Shown here: positions 1 to 6,077 of the stretch, in pieces
Layout: every line of letters starts with the position of its first letter
How positions within the stretch are numbered: the first letter of the stretch is position 1
Source of the DNA: Bacteroidales bacterium
GTDB lineage: Bacteria > Bacteroidota > Bacteroidia > Bacteroidales > JAOZTL01
Direction of reading: 5' to 3'
NCBI GenBank assembly: GCA_029942205.1
Contig: JAOZTL010000163.1
Span: 1-6,990, forward strand
DNA: 6,990 nt
The notes under the pieces: generated by a model
What the model was told of the DNA's origin: nothing
Databases searched by the model: none
The model's input: only the letters and a program-made list of their open reading frames with translations
Program-made: the position numbers and the translations under genes

Positions 1-555
1 ACCATCGTTGTTGCCGATGTTGGTCAGCATCAGATGATGACGGCTCGTTATTATAAATTCAAGCATTCACGTCATTTTATTACTTCAGGCGGTTTGGGGA
101 CGATGGGCTTTGGTTTGCCAGCAGCTTTTGGTGCAAACGTTGCGGTGCAGGACGTGCCCGTGATTTTATTTGTAGGTGATGGTGGTTTACAAATGACGAT
201 TCAGGAGTTGAGTACTTTAAAACGTTATCATGCTAATGTGAAAGTAGTGCTGTTGAATAATAATTTTTTAGGAATGGTGAGACAATGGCAACAACTTTTT
301 AACGAAAAACGTTATTCGTTTACTTCTATGGATAATCCTGATTTGACAAAAATAGCCGAAGCTTATGGCTTAGAAACAGCAAAAGTAAATAAACGTGAAA
401 ATTTGGAATCGGCAGTAAATCAGATGCTTCAATCAAAAGATACATTCTTTTTGGAAGTAGAAATAGAGAAAGAAGATAATGTATTTCCGATGGTTCCGCC
501 TAACGAAGTAGTGTCGAATATGCTTTTAGAGCCTACAAATAGTGAGAAAAAATAA
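1..555 (+). CDS. ilvB: Acetolactate synthase large subunit, C-terminal part (5' end outside window)
   Basis: The catalytic subunit of acetohydroxyacid synthase joins two pyruvates, or pyruvate and 2-oxobutyrate, using thiamine diphosphate (ThDP). Only the last 184 residues are present; the frame is open from base 1, so the gene begins upstream and the first ATG here is internal. The segment is the ThDP-binding domain. VGQHQM is at visible residues 7-12. The metal/ThDP motif starts with GDG at 59-61 and ends with NNN at 86-88. GMVRQWQ at 91-97 includes the Trp known as an inhibitor-contact site in this family, and the usual VFPMVPP end motif is at 161-167. The loop after GDG reads GLQM, whereas many homologues have SFQM or a similar form; this is a minor variant. 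The stop is 1 nt before the ilvN start, which implies co-transcription. Identification is very secure. Confidence 0.97.
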   Translation, partial: TIVVADVGQHQMMTARYYKFKHSRHFITSGGLGTMGFGLPAAFGANVAVQDVPVILFVGDGGLQMTIQELSTLKRYHANVKVVLLNNNFLGMVRQWQQLFNEKRYSFTSMDNPDLTKIAEAYGLETAKVNKRENLESAVNQMLQSKDTFFLEVEIEKEDNVFPMVPPNEVVSNMLLEPTNSEKK

Positions 556-556
556 T

Positions 557-1096
557 ATGGAAGAGAAGAAAAATTTCACAATATCTGTTGTAACAGAAAA
601 TAATATTGGTTTATTAAACCATGTTACGATTGTTTTTACACGTCGAAAACAAAATATTTTAAGTATTACGGCATCAGAGTCTAAAATAAAGGATATTTAT
701 ACGTATACAATTGTCGTGAAAACAGAGAAAAACCTGATTGATAAAATTGCAAAACAATTGCAAAAAATCGTCGGTGTGCATAAAGTTTTTGTTTATGAAG
801 ACAAGGATATTATATATCAAGAAATAGCATTGTATAAAATATCTACAAAAATAAGAAAAGAAGGCTTTCATTTAGAAGATATAATTCGGAAGCAACATGC
901 TCGAATTTTGGGAATAGAGGAAGATTATATTTTGATCGAAAAGACAGGGCATAAAGACGAAACCGAAGAATTACTACGGATTTTAGAGCCACATGGCTTG
1001 TTGCAATTCATTCGATCGGGGCGTGTGGCTATTGCAAAACCGATGAAACCGCTCGAAGAGCATTTGCAAGACCTTGAAAATGCACATGAGTATTGA
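557..1096 (+). CDS. ilvN: Acetolactate synthase small (regulatory) subunit
   Basis: This 179-residue protein is the regulatory partner of IlvB; the family activates the catalytic subunit and confers valine feedback inhibition. An ACT domain covers about residues 6-80, and a C-terminal small-subunit domain covers about 95-165. By alignment with E. coli IlvH from memory, the residues reported to matter for valine binding (Asn11, Gly14, Asn29) correspond to Asn15, Gly18 and Asn33. Valine sensitivity is therefore plausible. I chose ATG 557 over an in-frame GTG at 542. GTG 542 would overlap ilvB and add five residues not expected in the family, while ATG 557 leaves a 1-nt gap typical of coupled genes. 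No Shine-Dalgarno is visible, as usual in Bacteroidota. The length is normal for the family. Confidence 0.95.
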   Translation: MEEKKNFTISVVTENNIGLLNHVTIVFTRRKQNILSITASESKIKDIYTYTIVVKTEKNLIDKIAKQLQKIVGVHKVFVYEDKDIIYQEIALYKISTKIRKEGFHLEDIIRKQHARILGIEEDYILIEKTGHKDETEELLRILEPHGLLQFIRSGRVAIAKPMKPLEEHLQDLENAHEY

Positions 1097-1236
1097 GTAT
1101 TTCATGCTATTTGATGTTGCTTACATATTTATATAGAGTTCAAATAATTATGTAATTGATAATAAATAGAAAAAAAAGCTTTAATTGTAAAAAAATAATA
1201 AATAGTAAAAAAAAACAATCATAAATAACAAATCGA
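1097..1236 (+). other. ilvN-ilvC intergenic spacer
   Basis: This 140-nt AT-rich gap has long A runs just before ilvC. I see no TAnnTTTG promoter box, no hairpin with a U tract and no leader peptide rich in branched-chain residues. ilvC is therefore probably transcribed from upstream with ilvBN, although a weak internal promoter cannot be excluded. Confidence 0.4.
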
Positions 1237-2280
1237 ATGGCTAAAATGAATTTTGGTGGTGTAGAAGAAAATGTCATCACACGTGAAGAGTTTCCGATGG
1301 AAAAAGCATTGGAAGTGTTGAAAAATGAGACAATTGCCGTGATTGGCTATGGAGTACAAGGACCAGGGCAATCGTTAAATTTAAAAGATAATGGGTTTAA
1401 TGTAATTGTTGGGCAACGTAAAAACTCTAAAACATGGCAAAAAGCTTTGGATGATGGTTGGGTAGTAGGTGAAACTCTTTTTGAGATAGAAGAAGCTTGT
1501 CAAAAAGCAACAATTATTCAATATTTATTGTCGGATGCGGGACAAATAAAACTATGGCCTGTGGTGAAAAAACACTTGACAGTAGGAAAAGCACTTTACT
1601 TTTCGCATGGTTTTGGCATAACGTATAAAGAGCATACGCAGATTGAAGCACCATCGGATGTGGATGTTTTCTTGATTGCTCCCAAAGGATCGGGAACTAG
1701 TTTGCGACGTATGTTCTTGCAAGGCAGAGGTTTAAATTCGAGTTACGCTATCGATCAAGATGCCACAGGGCGTGCATTTGAGCGAGTGGTAGCTTTGGGA
1801 ATAGGTGTCGGGAGTGGATATTTATTTGAAACCACTTTTAAGAGCGAAGTGTATAGCGATTTGACAGGTGAACGTGGCACTTTAATGGGTGCAATTGCAG
1901 GAATTTTTGAAGCACAGTACAACGTTTTACGTAAAAATGGACATACGCCAAGTGAGGCTTTTAACGAAACTGTCGAGGAATTAACACAAAGCTTGATGCC
2001 GCTCGTTGCCGAAAATGGAATGGACTGGATGTACGCCAACACATCGACGACAGCCCAGCGTGGCGCATTGGATTGGAAAGGAAAATTTAGAGATGCGGTA
2101 ACGCCAGTTTTTGAGGATTTATACGAAAGTGTATCGTCGGGCAAAGAGGCTCAAATAGTGATAGAAGCCAACAGCAAAGACGATTACCGAGAAAAATTAG
2201 ATGCTGAACTTGCCGAAATTCGAGATTCTGAAATCTGGCAAACAGGACAAACAGTACGTAAACTTCGTCCAGAAAATTAG
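1237..2280 (+). CDS. ilvC: Ketol-acid reductoisomerase (NADP+), Bacteroidota type
   Basis: This enzyme converts acetolactate or acetohydroxybutyrate into dihydroxy acids by Mg-dependent alkyl migration and NADPH reduction, the step after IlvBN. At 347 residues it is the short class I form. The N-terminal Rossmann domain contains GYGVQGPGQ at residues 37-45, where E. coli-like enzymes have GYGSQGHAH. His124 (FSHGF) and Lys150 (APKGSG) are conserved active-site positions. The C-terminal helical domain supplies the metal ligands Asp208, Glu212, Glu244 and Glu248, with the expected 4- and 36-residue spacings. The protein ends in VRKLRPEN, an ending shared with fungal mitochondrial Ilv5, which it resembles more than it does E. 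coli IlvC. The start at ATG 1237 gives the MAKMNFGG N-terminus typical of Bacteroidota homologues. It is the last gene of the operon, as a strong terminator follows. Confidence 0.97.
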   Translation: MAKMNFGGVEENVITREEFPMEKALEVLKNETIAVIGYGVQGPGQSLNLKDNGFNVIVGQRKNSKTWQKALDDGWVVGETLFEIEEACQKATIIQYLLSDAGQIKLWPVVKKHLTVGKALYFSHGFGITYKEHTQIEAPSDVDVFLIAPKGSGTSLRRMFLQGRGLNSSYAIDQDATGRAFERVVALGIGVGSGYLFETTFKSEVYSDLTGERGTLMGAIAGIFEAQYNVLRKNGHTPSEAFNETVEELTQSLMPLVAENGMDWMYANTSTTAQRGALDWKGKFRDAVTPVFEDLYESVSSGKEAQIVIEANSKDDYREKLDAELAEIRDSEIWQTGQTVRKLRPEN

Positions 2281-2295
2281 TCTATGAAATGAATG

Positions 2296-2332
2296 AAAAA
2301 ACGGCTGTATGAGTTGAATACAGTCGTTTTTT
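2296..2332. terminator. Intrinsic terminator between convergent ilvC and the 351-residue gene
   Basis: The arms at 2296-2310 and 2318-2332 pair over 15 bp, with one G-U pair and a 7-nt loop. The stem has six A on the left and six T on the right, so the hairpin is followed by a U tract on either strand. It lies between the ilvC stop (2280) and the stop of the opposing gene (2346). It should therefore end transcription from both directions. Confidence 0.88.
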
Positions 2333-2345
2333 AGTTATTTAAATA

Positions 2346-3401
2346 TTAGAATTTATATGTAAAATCAATGTAAGGTATGCCAAAAAAAGCATCCGTTAAG
2401 TTCGATTCTTTTAATCCAGCAAGAGCTAAATCAAAAGCATACTTTTCTCCCATAAACCTGAAGCCAATAGTATAAACTCCTACACTGGTGAAGATTGGGT
2501 TTTCATTTCGATCATAATAATCATCACGAATAGGAATAAACCAATTTTCTGTAACTAATGCCAATTTCTTCCCCAAACGAGTCATTCCATTGATCGTTAT
2601 GATTGGTTTATTCATCACTTCTTTACTTATAAAACCATAACCAACACCGAGTGTAAGGTTATGGTCGTTACTACCGTAAGTTGCCAAACCATACATAATA
2701 CCAGCACTTATCGGATCCATCGAGGTGGTTGCAAACAATAAGCCAGCTCCTAGATGAATATTTTCTGCTACCTCGTATCCTACTTTTGGAGTAATATAAA
2801 AAATGTAAGGAAGGATGATTCCACCGCCAATTGTGAAATTATCAGTCAATCCATAGTTTGCAGTATTTGACAGAATGTAAGCATTGTGATAATATCCTTC
2901 TCCTTTTTTCAAATTAATAGCCGAAGGAGCAAAAAAATACCTACTCGAATGCGGGTTTGGAAACCAATACTCGCCAACGATATTGATATTTTCTGCATTT
3001 ATTCTTGATATTTTATCAATATCCGCTTGTTTGAGTGTAATTGTTCCTAAATTTCGGGTAGCTAACCAAATTTTATCACTTTCTCGTTTTGTAATGTATC
3101 CTGCATATTCGTTGTTTGTTCTTGTTTTTATGACAAAAAGAGAGGTATTATCTTCTTTTATCACGGTTTTAATATTCATAAATAAAACAGTTATATTTCC
3201 AATATAAATATCATTGAATGAAATTGCTTTATTGGCTTTTTCTTCTACTTTTCCTATTAACTTATTACCATTTTTCAGATAAATGTGGTAGAATGAGCTG
3301 GTATCATTAATCATTTCATCAAAATCTTGAGAATAACTCGAAAAAGATAAATTAAGTAATAACAAAATACTTAGTGCAGATATTTTATTAATCGATTTCA
3401 T
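2346..3401 (-). CDS. Secreted protein: two Sm-like beta repeats plus outer-membrane beta-barrel
   Basis: I do not recognise a named gene. The 351-residue product starts with a signal peptide (hydrophobic core about 9-20, cleavage probably after SYS at 24). Two similar segments follow, at about 38-82 and 87-133. Each has a strand, an N/G-rich turn, a Gly-containing strand and a closing strand, resembling the Sm-like pattern of 'L-x-NG-x-x-φ-x-G'. From about residue 146 to the end the sequence alternates polar and hydrophobic residues, with many Gly and aromatic positions, ending in YIDFTYKF. A C-terminal Phe is the usual signature of an outer-membrane beta-barrel. RYFFAPSAINLKKGEGYY at 154-171 looks like the conserved barrel entry of a Bacteroidota family known to me only as uncharacterised. 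The N-terminal repeats would sit in the periplasm (inference). The gene appears monocistronic, with its own promoter box and a terminator on each side. Confidence 0.85.
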   Translation of the reverse strand: MKSINKISALSILLLLNLSFSSYSQDFDEMINDTSSFYHIYLKNGNKLIGKVEEKANKAISFNDIYIGNITVLFMNIKTVIKEDNTSLFVIKTRTNNEYAGYITKRESDKIWLATRNLGTITLKQADIDKISRINAENINIVGEYWFPNPHSSRYFFAPSAINLKKGEGYYHNAYILSNTANYGLTDNFTIGGGIILPYIFYITPKVGYEVAENIHLGAGLLFATTSMDPISAGIMYGLATYGSNDHNLTLGVGYGFISKEVMNKPIITINGMTRLGKKLALVTENWFIPIRDDYYDRNENPIFTSVGVYTIGFRFMGEKYAFDLALAGLKESNLTDAFFGIPYIDFTYKF

Positions 3402-3448
3402 TGGATTTCATTTTCGTTATTATTGAAATTACATTTTTTTGTAGAAGA

Positions 3449-3456
3449 CAAAGATA
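3449..3456 (-). promoter_or_regulatory. Bacteroidota -7 promoter box for the 351-residue gene
   Basis: Read on the minus strand this is TATCTTTG, an exact match to the TAnnTTTG consensus of the Bacteroidota primary sigma factor. It lies about 48 nt before the ATG, leaving a leader of roughly 40 nt. The -33 position, about 20 nt upstream, is only T-rich and lacks a clear TTG. Confidence 0.5.
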
Positions 3457-3555
3457 TTGTTATTTTGATTTTTTTTCTAAAAATTAGATGAATATCTTGT
3501 GTTATTCCATAAAATTATTCCAAAAGATGAAAGAGTAATTGTTTTCCGTACAAAT

Positions 3556-3603
3556 AAAAAAGCAGACAAAAAATATAAGAATATTTTTTAGATCTACTTT
3601 TTT
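3556..3603 (-). terminator. AT-rich long hairpin, probable terminator of the actin-like gene
   Basis: The inner arms at 3568-3576 and 3581-3589 pair perfectly over 9 bp around an AAGA loop (+ strand). The outer arms at 3556-3566 and 3593-3603 pair with one mismatch. On the minus strand the structure lies about 40 nt after the stop at 3641 and ends in TCTGCTTTTTT, giving a U tract. The stem is mostly A-U, so termination strength is uncertain. It also separates this gene from the promoter of the next minus-strand gene. Confidence 0.55.
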
Positions 3604-3640
3604 TGACAAGTATGTGAGTAACATCAATCAGGTCGAAGAC

Positions 3641-4672
3641 TTATTCCCAGCCAAAAGCACCTTCGTTGAATTGAGAAAGAACCGTATTTGAATTTCCGAT
3701 ATCCAAACCTACGGCAGCAGCTTTATTTTGGTTGCTTATTTCGAGAGAATTTAAGCAATAGCCTCTGCTTGTTAATGTTAGCGGATCGTCTACTACTTGA
3801 ACCGTAATAATGCCATCAAATTCTGCCATAAAGCTATCTGTTAGTTCCTTAAACAAAGCTCCACCACCAGTAATATACATAATAACAGACTTTGAAAAAT
3901 CCGTATCATTAAACGCACGTGCAAGCGATGGGGAAACAATATCTTTGTAGTATTGCTTTAGTACACGTTTTTTTAAATCACGAATATCTACTTTTTTCCG
4001 ATTCAGAATAATAAAATCATTCTGAAAGCTCATGTCTACTTGTTTTTTTGTTTTTAGTCCTAAATAATGTTCTTTAGATAGTTCATTAATGAACAAATCT
4101 AAAGCATACTGTATTCCCATGACACTAATTGCAGTACGTTGAACGATACCATCCTCTGTACTTAATACTGCTTCACAAGTTCCATATCCTAGACTAATCA
4201 TAAAGAAACTTCCTTTTACTTTCTGTTCTCCTTTACGCAATGCAATGATGTTTCCTTGCATTTCCGACAAAATTTCTACATTCTGTATTTCTGCATTAAT
4301 TCGAGAGCGTCCGTGTTCGCTAAAAGTGGATGCTTCATATTCAATTAAATGATCTTTTTGGATGAAATTTTTAGCAAAATTCCTATTGATTTGATACGTC
4401 GAAAAAGGAAAGCCTGTGGTCAGTGTTATTGGACGTGGATGATTAAAGTTTGCTAAAAGTAGACTCGCATATAGAAAAAGATGATAATCAATTTCATTGG
4501 GAGAACTATTAATTGCTTTATGTGGCGAATATCCTTCAGATAAGGCTAAATTTCCTAAAATATACGAATCGCCATTCAAATGTATTTTTAAGCCATTCAG
4601 TAAATCTTTGGATACTTGACTAAGTTCTGTTGCATGCCCTTCAAAGACACTGGGGAAACTGTAAGTTATCAT
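3641..4672 (-). CDS. ParM/archaeal-actin-like ATPase, apparently circularly permuted
   Basis: This 343-residue protein carries actin-superfamily motifs in rotated order. It begins with FPSVFEG (6-12), which in ParM-like proteins follows the phosphate-1 hairpin. Next come YILGNLALSEG (37-47, like the VGxLAxxxG element), TTGFPF (85-90), a phosphate-2-like loop SLGYGTCE (160-167), the adenosine motif YITGGGALF (266-274) and DDP...SRGY (295-305), where such proteins usually end. Instead, residues 320-330 read AVGLDIGNSNT, the phosphate-1 motif normally at the N-terminus, followed by a short strand and the stop. An in-frame TAA six codons before ATG 4672 excludes a longer start. Placing residues 312-343 before residue 1 restores the usual order. 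Phosphate-2 has Ser160 where Asp is usual. Relatives form filaments for plasmid segregation or cytoskeleton; its role here is unknown. No ParR-like gene or signal peptide is visible, so it is probably cytoplasmic. Superfamily assignment is secure and permutation well supported; function is open. Confidence 0.88.
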   Translation of the reverse strand: MITYSFPSVFEGHATELSQVSKDLLNGLKIHLNGDSYILGNLALSEGYSPHKAINSSPNEIDYHLFLYASLLLANFNHPRPITLTTGFPFSTYQINRNFAKNFIQKDHLIEYEASTFSEHGRSRINAEIQNVEILSEMQGNIIALRKGEQKVKGSFFMISLGYGTCEAVLSTEDGIVQRTAISVMGIQYALDLFINELSKEHYLGLKTKKQVDMSFQNDFIILNRKKVDIRDLKKRVLKQYYKDIVSPSLARAFNDTDFSKSVIMYITGGGALFKELTDSFMAEFDGIITVQVVDDPLTLTSRGYCLNSLEISNQNKAAAVGLDIGNSNTVLSQFNEGAFGWE

Positions 4673-5237
4673 ATTATAAAGGTGTTTTTAGTTTAGTTGC
4701 TAGATTAAAAATATGTTTGGTTTTTTGTTTTTCGTAATTAATTTTTAATTATAATTTTCACACGGAATATTGAAAGCAAATAGTTTTTTTATATTAATTA
4801 AAGTAGCTTGAAAAGCTTAAAATAGTAAAAGAACAAAAATAGAAAAAAAAGATGAATTATTTAATTTATTTTTAGTACTTAAATGTTTTTTTTTGATCGT
4901 AAAATTAGTGATAATGAGTGAATTTTACTTTGTTCTTAGTTATTGGTTTAAAAAATAATGTTATTATGAATTATAGACGTTTTTGTTTTAAGGTCTTAGT
5001 TAAACAAAAAAAAGGAGATTTAGTTTTTTTATTTAATTCATTGATTATAAATCGCTTCTAAGAGCAAACGAGTAATCTGACAAAGGAAGAATACTTTTTA
5101 GACAATCAAACAGCGTTTTTTTTCGTTAGAAAAAAAGTTACTTTTGTAAGTACTCGTACAAAAGATATTGTATGATTTTTTTGATACCATGAGTTCTTTC
5201 TGTGTTATTTAAACGAAGATTTTAATTTAAAAATAAA
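4673..5237. other. 565-bp AT-rich intergenic region between divergent genes
   Basis: This stretch separates the actin-like gene (-) from the lipoprotein gene (+). It contains many A and T runs, stops in every frame, and only tiny open frames, the longest I noticed being 31 codons at 4966-5061. There is an AT-only inverted repeat at 4735-4751 (arms TAATTAA/TTAATTA) and a short hairpin at 5117-5136. A possible minus-strand -7 box (TATTTTTG, 4841-4834) could serve the actin-like gene, but it lies about 160 nt upstream and lacks a -33 element. I see no iterated direct repeats of the kind found in ParM-partner centromeres, and no tRNA or recognisable RNA. Confidence 0.6.
5139..5146 (+). promoter_or_regulatory. 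Bacteroidota -7 promoter box for the lipoprotein gene
   Basis: TACTTTTG matches TAnnTTTG exactly and lies about 90 nt before the ATG at 5238. The -33 zone at about 5116-5123 is a run of T without a clean TTG. A small AT hairpin (5117-5124 with 5129-5136) falls between the two elements. Transcription would start near 5150 and leave a leader of about 85 nt. Confidence 0.45.
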
Positions 5238-5681
5238 ATGATGAAAAAAAAAGGATGGTTTCTTATTATTCTATTTCCCTTTTTGCTAACTTCTTGCTCG
5301 GATGATAGCGAATTAGACACAACCGATGCACGCGAATTTCTGGTAGATACGTGGCGTTGTACCGAGCTGGGAGCTTCTGGTATTTCGTATGATGTACAGG
5401 TAACTTTAGATCCAGAGTTTGATAATCGAGTTTTATTAGAAAATTTTCATGAACTAGGCGAAGGCGAAAAATTGTATGCCGTACTTGAAAATAATGTATT
5501 GCTTATTCCTGAACAAACGATTTTCGATCATGTGATTGAAGGAGAGGGAGTTATTGCAGTCAATCAGAAAAATATAGACTGGGATTACAGTGTAGATGAT
5601 GGGAGTGGGCAAGAGTATTTTACTTCGCGCTTTGGCGAAGTAGTTGTTACAAAGGCTATAGAATTAATTGCCGAAAATTAG
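5238..5681 (+). CDS. Small lipoprotein, lipocalin-like, probably surface-exposed
   Basis: The 147-residue product has a lipoprotein signal: MMKKK, a hydrophobic stretch at 7-18, then the lipobox LTSC with Cys20 as the lipidated residue. Cys20 is followed by SDDSE. Acidic residues directly after Cys are known in Bacteroidota as a lipoprotein export signal that sends the protein to the outer leaflet of the outer membrane. The mature part starts with FLVDTWRCTE (34-43) and continues as alternating strands. Its layout fits the small lipocalin-like lipoproteins common in Bacteroidota: F-x-x-x-W start, a central nf/G stretch, a 'IPEQ' segment, a Gly pair and a late IDWDY at 113-117. No ligand or enzymatic residue can be assigned. 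ATG 5241 is an equally good start and would remove one Met. The last 18 bp overlap the 3' end of the opposing thioredoxin-like gene. Confidence 0.85.
   Translation: MMKKKGWFLIILFPFLLTSCSDDSELDTTDAREFLVDTWRCTELGASGISYDVQVTLDPEFDNRVLLENFHELGEGEKLYAVLENNVLLIPEQTIFDHVIEGEGVIAVNQKNIDWDYSVDDGSGQEYFTSRFGEVVVTKAIELIAEN
5621..5642. repeat. Perfect 8-bp inverted repeat near the convergent gene ends
   Basis: TACTTCGC (5621-5628) and GCGAAGTA (5635-5642) are exact reverse complements around a 6-nt spacer. The repeat lies inside the lipoprotein gene and 22 bp beyond the stop of the opposing thioredoxin-like gene. No U tract follows on either strand, so it is not a standard intrinsic terminator. It may be a weak RNA hairpin that helps end the minus-strand transcript, or coincidence within coding sequence. 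Confidence 0.35.
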
Positions 5682-5999
5682 TTGATACGGGCGATTCAGC
5701 AAGTTTGCTAATTCATCTACACCAATATTGCGGCTTTTGCGAATCGATTCTTTTCCTGCAAAAAACACGAGTATCGTCGGAACAGAAAAAATACTGTGCT
5801 GTGCCGCAATTTCGGGACTTTTTACCGTATCGGCATAGTACATGCTTATTTTAGAATAATCACTAGTAAGTAATTCTGCTATTTTAGGCTTTAGTACTTT
5901 GCAAACATTACATTGTTCGTGTGAAAAGTAAATGAGTGTTGCGTCTTCTTTGTCTGTTATTTCATTGAATTGATCTAAATTGGTGATGTCTTTTATCAT
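5664..5999 (-). CDS. Thioredoxin-family protein with CNVC active site
   Basis: This 111-residue protein has no signal peptide, so it should act in the cytoplasm. The thioredoxin fold is shown by a strand TLIYFS (21-26), the redox pair Cys30-Asn-Val-Cys33 at the start of a helix, a second strand ISMYYAD (51-57) and the cis-proline loop SVPT with Pro74. FSVPTILVFFAGK closely follows the thioredoxin pattern. The active site is QCNVCK instead of the WCGPC of housekeeping thioredoxin. It is therefore better called a thioredoxin-like disulfide oxidoreductase than TrxA; the dipeptide between the cysteines usually tunes redox potential. Its partner is unknown. It is transcribed away from the outer-membrane gene at 6185 and its tail overlaps the lipoprotein gene by 18 bp. 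The frame has no in-frame rival start of note. Confidence 0.9.
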   Translation of the reverse strand: MIKDITNLDQFNEITDKEDATLIYFSHEQCNVCKVLKPKIAELLTSDYSKISMYYADTVKSPEIAAQHSIFSVPTILVFFAGKESIRKSRNIGVDELANLLNRPYQLIFGN

Positions 6000-6077
6000 A
6001 TTTTAAGTCTATTTATTGAGTGATTTATTGTTCTTTAATAAAAAATCGCAGAACGTAAAAGTCTATATATTTTGGTG

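Noticed and set aside
542..556. GTG start for ilvN overlapping the end of ilvB
   Set aside because: ATG 557 in the same frame fits the family N-terminus and leaves a 1-nt gap; the GTG would only add five residues with no family support.
674..871. Minus-strand open frame inside ilvN, and similar ones inside ilvC (1755-2144) and opposite the 351-residue gene (2983-3207)
   Set aside because: They lie wholly within well-identified genes on the other strand and encode no recognisable protein; they are shadows.
1083..1105. Short inverted repeat CATGA/TCATG around the ilvN stop
   Set aside because: Arms are only 5 bp with no U tract, so it is neither a terminator nor a convincing attenuator.
4934..5002. 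Nine-base direct repeat TCTTAGTTA at 4934-4942 and 4994-5002, considered as a centromere-like iteron
   Set aside because: There are only two copies and they are AT-rich; a few 9-mer repeats are expected by chance in a region of this size and composition.
5007..5016. Shine-Dalgarno-like AAAGGAGAT
   Set aside because: No ATG lies within a usable distance downstream, and the surrounding genes do not use such sites.
4966..5061. A 31-codon open frame on the + strand in the large intergenic region
   Set aside because: In AT-rich DNA of this length such a frame is expected by chance; the product has no recognisable features and no promoter box or clear partner.
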